Part shown: one piece after another, positions 60,293 through 64,000 of the stretch
How positions within the stretch are numbered: the stretch's first letter is position 1
How the letters are laid out: each line of letters starts with the position of its first letter
Assembly: GCA_001769535.1 (NCBI GenBank)
Contig: MEOH01000012.1
Span: 62,001 to 126,000, forward strand
Length of the DNA: 64,000 bases
Source: Bacteroidetes bacterium GWF2_38_335
GTDB lineage: Bacteria > Bacteroidota > Bacteroidia > Bacteroidales > GWF2-38-335
Direction: 5' to 3'
The notes under the pieces: generated by a model
What the model saw: only the letters and a program-made list of their open reading frames with translations
Told to the model about the DNA's origin: nothing
Databases searched by the model: none
Translations under genes and position numbers: made by a program

Positions 60293-61432
60293 TCAGAGTT
60301 TTACAAGTCTCTCGGCAGCTTTTTCAAGCGTTTCATTTGATTTGGCAAAGCAAAAGCGCAGCACTTTATTGTCGAAAGATTTGTGATAAAAAACAGAAAC
60401 CGGAATAGAGGCAACGCCATATTCTTTGGTCATTCTTTCGGCAAAGGCCACTTCTTTTTCCTTGGTTATTTTGCTGTAATCGAGCAGTTGAAAATAAGTC
60501 CCGCTGCTTGGTTTGATGTTAAAATTTGATCCTTTGAACAGATTGATAAAGAAATTCCTTTTTTCCTGGTAAAACTGTTTCAATCCCAGATAAGTGCTTT
60601 CGTCTTTCAGGTAATCGGCAATGGCGTGTTGCACGGGGGTATTCACCGCAAAAACGAGGAACTGGTGAACCTTTCTGAATTCGGCCATGAGAGGGGCCGG
60701 AGCGCAGCAGTAGCCAACTTTCCAGCCGGTTGCATGAAATGTTTTGCCGAAAGAAGAAACGATAAAACTGCGTTCGGCGAGTTTGGGAAAACGGGCAATG
60801 CTTTGGTGTTCGTATCCGTCGAAGATAATGTGTTCATATACTTCATCGCTCAGCACAATAATTTTTGATCCGGTGGTAATTTTGCTCAGTTTTTCCATAT
60901 CGTGAGCGGTAAGAATAGATCCGGTAGGGTTATGCGGAGTGTTGATGATGATCATGCGTGTTCTGCTGTTGACAGCTTTTTGCACTTCATTCCAGTCGAT
61001 CCGGTAATCAGGCATTTTAAGCTGTATAAAAATTGGTCTGCCCCCATTAAGTTCAATGGCAGGGACATAGCTGTCGTATGAAGGTTCGAAAACAATGACT
61101 TCGTCGCCATCGCGCACAACGGCAGTTATGGCTGTGTATAAAGCCTGGGTTCCTCCGGCGGTGATGGTAATTTCAGATTCCGGATTGTATTTGCGCGAAT
61201 AAAGGTTCTCGGTTTTTTCGGCGATGATTTCACGCAGGCTAACCACTCCGGCCATTGGAGCGTACTGATTCACACCTTTTTTCATGTGTTTGTTCACAAG
61301 GGAAATGAGTTTTTCGGAAACCTCAAAATCCGGAAAACCCTGGGACAGGTTAATGGCGTTATAGTCGGCAGCCATTTTTGACATCACTGTAAAAATGGTT
61401 GTTCCCACGTTCGGCAGCTTTGAATTGATCAT
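60293..61432 (-). CDS. Class I aminotransferase, methionine aminotransferase (YbdL) type
   Basis: A protein of 379 residues. INLSQGFPDFEVSEKLI at the start, GVNQYAPMAGVVSLREII, TAGGTQALYTAI, NTPHNPTGSILT and the PLP lysine in SSFGKTFHATGWKVGYC (Lys230). Together these features fit the YbdL/KAT branch, which uses methionine and a broad set of 2-oxoacids. The presence of metK nearby may be chance. The start is not followed by a clear promoter; a TACTTTTG box lies about 25 bases upstream on the minus strand. Confidence 0.9.
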   Translation of the reverse strand: MINSKLPNVGTTIFTVMSKMAADYNAINLSQGFPDFEVSEKLISLVNKHMKKGVNQYAPMAGVVSLREIIAEKTENLYSRKYNPESEITITAGGTQALYTAITAVVRDGDEVIVFEPSYDSYVPAIELNGGRPIFIQLKMPDYRIDWNEVQKAVNSRTRMIIINTPHNPTGSILTAHDMEKLSKITTGSKIIVLSDEVYEHIIFDGYEHQSIARFPKLAERSFIVSSFGKTFHATGWKVGYCCAPAPLMAEFRKVHQFLVFAVNTPVQHAIADYLKDESTYLGLKQFYQEKRNFFINLFKGSNFNIKPSSGTYFQLLDYSKITKEKEVAFAERMTKEYGVASIPVSVFYHKSFDNKVLRFCFAKSNETLEKAAERLVKL

Positions 61433-61664
61433 TTCTTTTAATCAGTTAAATAAAGATCAAAAGTAATAAATTTCTGTTTTGCTGTGGACAGAATTGAAAT
61501 GTTTTCGGAAAGGTCGGTGTGAAATAGCATAAATGTCTGTTTTTTATCAATTCAATAGTATCATTTGAGTAATCAATGCTTCATTTTATAAAAATGACAA
61601 AAAATTATTAGGAAAAAGAGTCTAAAATATTTAATTTTAATGGATTACAATATTTCCCAGACCT

Positions 61665-64000
61665 ATGACAATTCAGAGTAAGCTTGTATTATATCTTTTG
61701 GTATTATTTTACCCTGTTATTGCTGTGTCTCAGTATTCTGAAACATACAGTTGTTCTGGTGGTTTGTTAGGGGTAGTATTGGATTATGATCAGCAGACCT
61801 GTACATCACAATGCAATGGCAATTACCAGATTAATGTGACGACCGGTGTTGGTCCATATACTTTTTCTGTGACCGGACCTTCATATACAAGCACTTTGAA
61901 TGTTGATTCAAATCTTTGTCCGGGGAATTATTCAGTCACCGTTACGGATATTGGACAGGGAATAAACTGTGTGCACAGCTTCGAGGTTTTGGAACTTAGT
62001 CCGATTGAATATACGGTTTCAGTGACAAATACTTCTTTTGCGGGCTTGTGTGATGGATCTGCCGAAATTACTTTGACCGGAGGAGTTCCCCCTTATTACT
62101 ATCAGTGGTATGATTCAGATACCATCCCCATTCCCGGTGAAACTGCAAATGTTATTGATGATTTATGCGCAGGTACTTATTTTGTCCAGTATTGGGACCA
62201 TACGCCACCATGTGGCTGGGGAACGGGTGGTTGCGGAACAGCAGGATCGGGGCTGAATGTTGTTGCGGTTACGGTTATGGATCCACTGGAGATATCGGTA
62301 ATGGCTTATCCGGAAACTTGTCCGGGAAATTGTACAGGTTCTTTAAACATAACAGTTACAGGAGGTTCGGGAAATTATTCTTATAATATTTCTGTTAATG
62401 AATATACATACGGTACCCATGCACATGCATATGCTAATAATCTTTGCTATGGTGGATTCACATTAGTTGTTACAGATGATGCAGGCCATTCTGCCAGTCA
62501 ATGGGTAGAAATTTATTTAGTTGGCATTGGCTGGTGTGTTCCTGTTATCCACAATGAAACTTGCCAGGGTGACTGTAATGGTTCCGTATCATTTAATACA
62601 TTTTATGGTGGCCCAGCACCTGATTCTTTTAGTAAGAACGGAGGAATTACCTGGCAAACATCAAATACATTTACAGGTTTATGCCCTGGAAATTATTATT
62701 TTGTAAGTCGTATGACAGGGTATAATCCGAATTGTATATTTCCTTTGGGAAATTATTCAATTCAACCGGGAGCAAGTAATTCCACTAGCACAAATTTTAT
62801 TACCGCATGTGATTCATACACATGGCTTAACGGACAAACATACACGGCAAACAACAGCACAGCGACATATACAATCAATAATGCAGCGGGGTGTGATTCG
62901 GTTATTACATTGAATTTGACAATCAACCACAGTTCTGACATTGATACTTTTGCAACAGCGTGCGACAATTTTACGTGGTACGGAAACAACTATACAGCAT
63001 CTGGAAACTATACAAAGTCATTTATCAATTCTCATGGATGTGACAGTACAAAAACACTTCATCTTGAAATAAACAGCAATGCTGGAGTCGAAATGGTTTC
63101 TGCTTGTGATTCCTATACCTGGATTGACGGAATTACCTACTTTGATAATAACAATGTGGCAACTTATACGTTGACAAACGTTGCCGGATGTGATTCTGTT
63201 GTAACCTTAAACCTTACCATGAATCATAGTTCCCCGGGAAATATTTCAGTTACTGCCTGCGACAATTTTGAGTGGTATGGAAATGTTTATTCCACATCGG
63301 GTACTTATTTTAAAAACCTGAATACAGTAAACGGTTGTGACAGTTTGGTTACCTTAAATCTGGTAATAAATAATTCTTACAACTCAGATACTTTAGCAAC
63401 AGCCTGTGATACGTTTATCTGGTACGGAACAACCTATACTTTATCTGGAATGCCAACGTACGGATATAATACAGAAAACGGATGTGACAGCATCATTACA
63501 TTGAATTTATCAATTGAAAACAGCAATTATCTGGGAGAGGATGTCTGGGCTTGTGAAACTTTTACATGGATAGATGGAATAACTTATACACAGGATACAA
63601 CTGTAAGTCTTTATTATACAAACTCAGTGGGATGCGACTCGGTACATACCATGCATCTGGATATTTTACAAAATTCCCAAACCGCGATGTCGGCTACTGT
63701 CTGCGACAACTTTCAATGGTTTGGATCTGATTATACTTCATCCGGCACCTATTTTCATACCCTGACTGCAGAAAACGGCTGTGATAGTTTGTTAACCTTA
63801 AACCTGACAATAGTTAATTCGTCCAATACCGATACTACTGCAACAGCATGCGATCTTTTTACCTGGTACGGAACCACTTATTCAATGTCGGGGATGCCAA
63901 CCCATGTCTATACTGCTGAAAACGGATGCGACAGCATTATAACCTTGAATTTATCGGTTTTTCACAGCAGCAATGTGGGTGATTATGTTTGGGCTTGCGA
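61665..64000 (+). CDS. Start of a large repetitive surface adhesin (SprB-type and GCDS repeats), cut by the window
   Basis: The frame is open to the window end (778 codons visible). Signal peptide MTIQSKLVLYLLVLFYPVIA then VSQ. Residues 25-370 hold SprB-type repeats (YQINVTTGVGPYTFSVTG, GSAEITLTGGVPPYYYQW, GSLNITVTGGSGNYSYNI) with Cys pairs. From about residue 378 a repeat of about 48 residues occurs eight times and begins a ninth: A-C-D-x-F-x-W-Y-G-x-x-Y, then N-G-C-D-S-x-x-T-L-N-L. The units group in threes, with IDGITY heading one of each three. Such proteins are T9SS cargo and take part in gliding or adhesion. The true end lies beyond the window. Confidence 0.9.
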   Translation, partial: MTIQSKLVLYLLVLFYPVIAVSQYSETYSCSGGLLGVVLDYDQQTCTSQCNGNYQINVTTGVGPYTFSVTGPSYTSTLNVDSNLCPGNYSVTVTDIGQGINCVHSFEVLELSPIEYTVSVTNTSFAGLCDGSAEITLTGGVPPYYYQWYDSDTIPIPGETANVIDDLCAGTYFVQYWDHTPPCGWGTGGCGTAGSGLNVVAVTVMDPLEISVMAYPETCPGNCTGSLNITVTGGSGNYSYNISVNEYTYGTHAHAYANNLCYGGFTLVVTDDAGHSASQWVEIYLVGIGWCVPVIHNETCQGDCNGSVSFNTFYGGPAPDSFSKNGGITWQTSNTFTGLCPGNYYFVSRMTGYNPNCIFPLGNYSIQPGASNSTSTNFITACDSYTWLNGQTYTANNSTATYTINNAAGCDSVITLNLTINHSSDIDTFATACDNFTWYGNNYTASGNYTKSFINSHGCDSTKTLHLEINSNAGVEMVSACDSYTWIDGITYFDNNNVATYTLTNVAGCDSVVTLNLTMNHSSPGNISVTACDNFEWYGNVYSTSGTYFKNLNTVNGCDSLVTLNLVINNSYNSDTLATACDTFIWYGTTYTLSGMPTYGYNTENGCDSIITLNLSIENSNYLGEDVWACETFTWIDGITYTQDTTVSLYYTNSVGCDSVHTMHLDILQNSQTAMSATVCDNFQWFGSDYTSSGTYFHTLTAENGCDSLLTLNLTIVNSSNTDTTATACDLFTWYGTTYSMSGMPTHVYTAENGCDSIITLNLSVFHSSNVGDYVWAC

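Noticed and set aside
62165-62989. Short frames inside the adhesin region
   Set aside because: They are shadows of the long frame beginning at 61665, which is open to the end of the window.

Overview
The window is a contiguous piece of a Bacteroidota chromosome, probably a Bacteroidales-type organism. Several secreted proteins end in type IX secretion (T9SS) C-terminal sorting domains. Several promoters have the Bacteroidota -7 box TAnnTTTG rather than a TATAAT box, and start codons mostly lack Shine-Dalgarno sequences. Bacteroidota-restricted families are present (DUF4834-like, SprB-type repeats). Most genes are housekeeping or secretion genes. There are no rRNA genes, no CRISPR array, and no intact prophage or insertion sequence.

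Layout. 1-8 kb: end of a GH114-like gene, two secreted proteins, the rnpA-yidD pair, a C-terminal processing protease, a SPASM radical-SAM protein and a lipoprotein S41 peptidase. 8-15.7 kb: an HMA/AraC regulator followed by a tightly overlapping six-gene operon (PqqD-like protein, ATP-grasp ligase, PLP decarboxylase, a urea-transporter/M23-peptidase fusion, a YaiO-like barrel and a TPR protein). This operon is the best candidate for an undescribed system. 16-20.5 kb: dprA, gdhA, tatD, ansA. 20.7-24.3 kb: tRNA-Ser, then on the minus strand a second PqqD locus (HprK-like kinase, PqqD-like protein, sulfotransferase) and an OmpA-family protein. 24.4-30 kb: small membrane proteins, an FkbM methyltransferase, a conserved protein of unknown function, a Crp/Fnr regulator and a PflA-like radical-SAM protein. 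30.6-36.5 kb: three T9SS cargo proteins (arylsulfotransferase, propeller protein, CotH/lamin-tail protein). 36.5-41.3 kb: an accessory patch with dinD, a Fic-like fragment, an MscS channel, a hypothetical gene and a decayed rhuM, interspersed with dispersed palindromic repeats and an attC-like palindrome. 41.4-53.9 kb: ilvE, a GH3-type enzyme, a block resembling cell-surface polysaccharide functions (methyltransferase, flippase, YfhO), a CoA-binding protein, a CPBP protease, an orphan SecA-like protein and an ARPP-1-type lipoprotein. 54-64 kb: a MITE-like element, a SAM-II riboswitch with metK, a TonB-domain protein, tRNA-Arg, a subtilisin, a methionine-type aminotransferase and the start of a repetitive adhesin that leaves the window.

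How the genes fit together. T9SS cargo and surface polysaccharide functions dominate the accessory content. The two PqqD loci contain no radical-SAM, cyclodehydratase or lanthipeptide enzyme. Each pairs a small RRE-like protein with a nucleotide-dependent enzyme: an ATP-grasp ligase in the first, an HprK-like kinase in the second. Intergenic regions in the 26-41 kb stretch carry at least four families of palindromic dispersed repeats. All functional statements come from reading motifs by eye; no database search was run.
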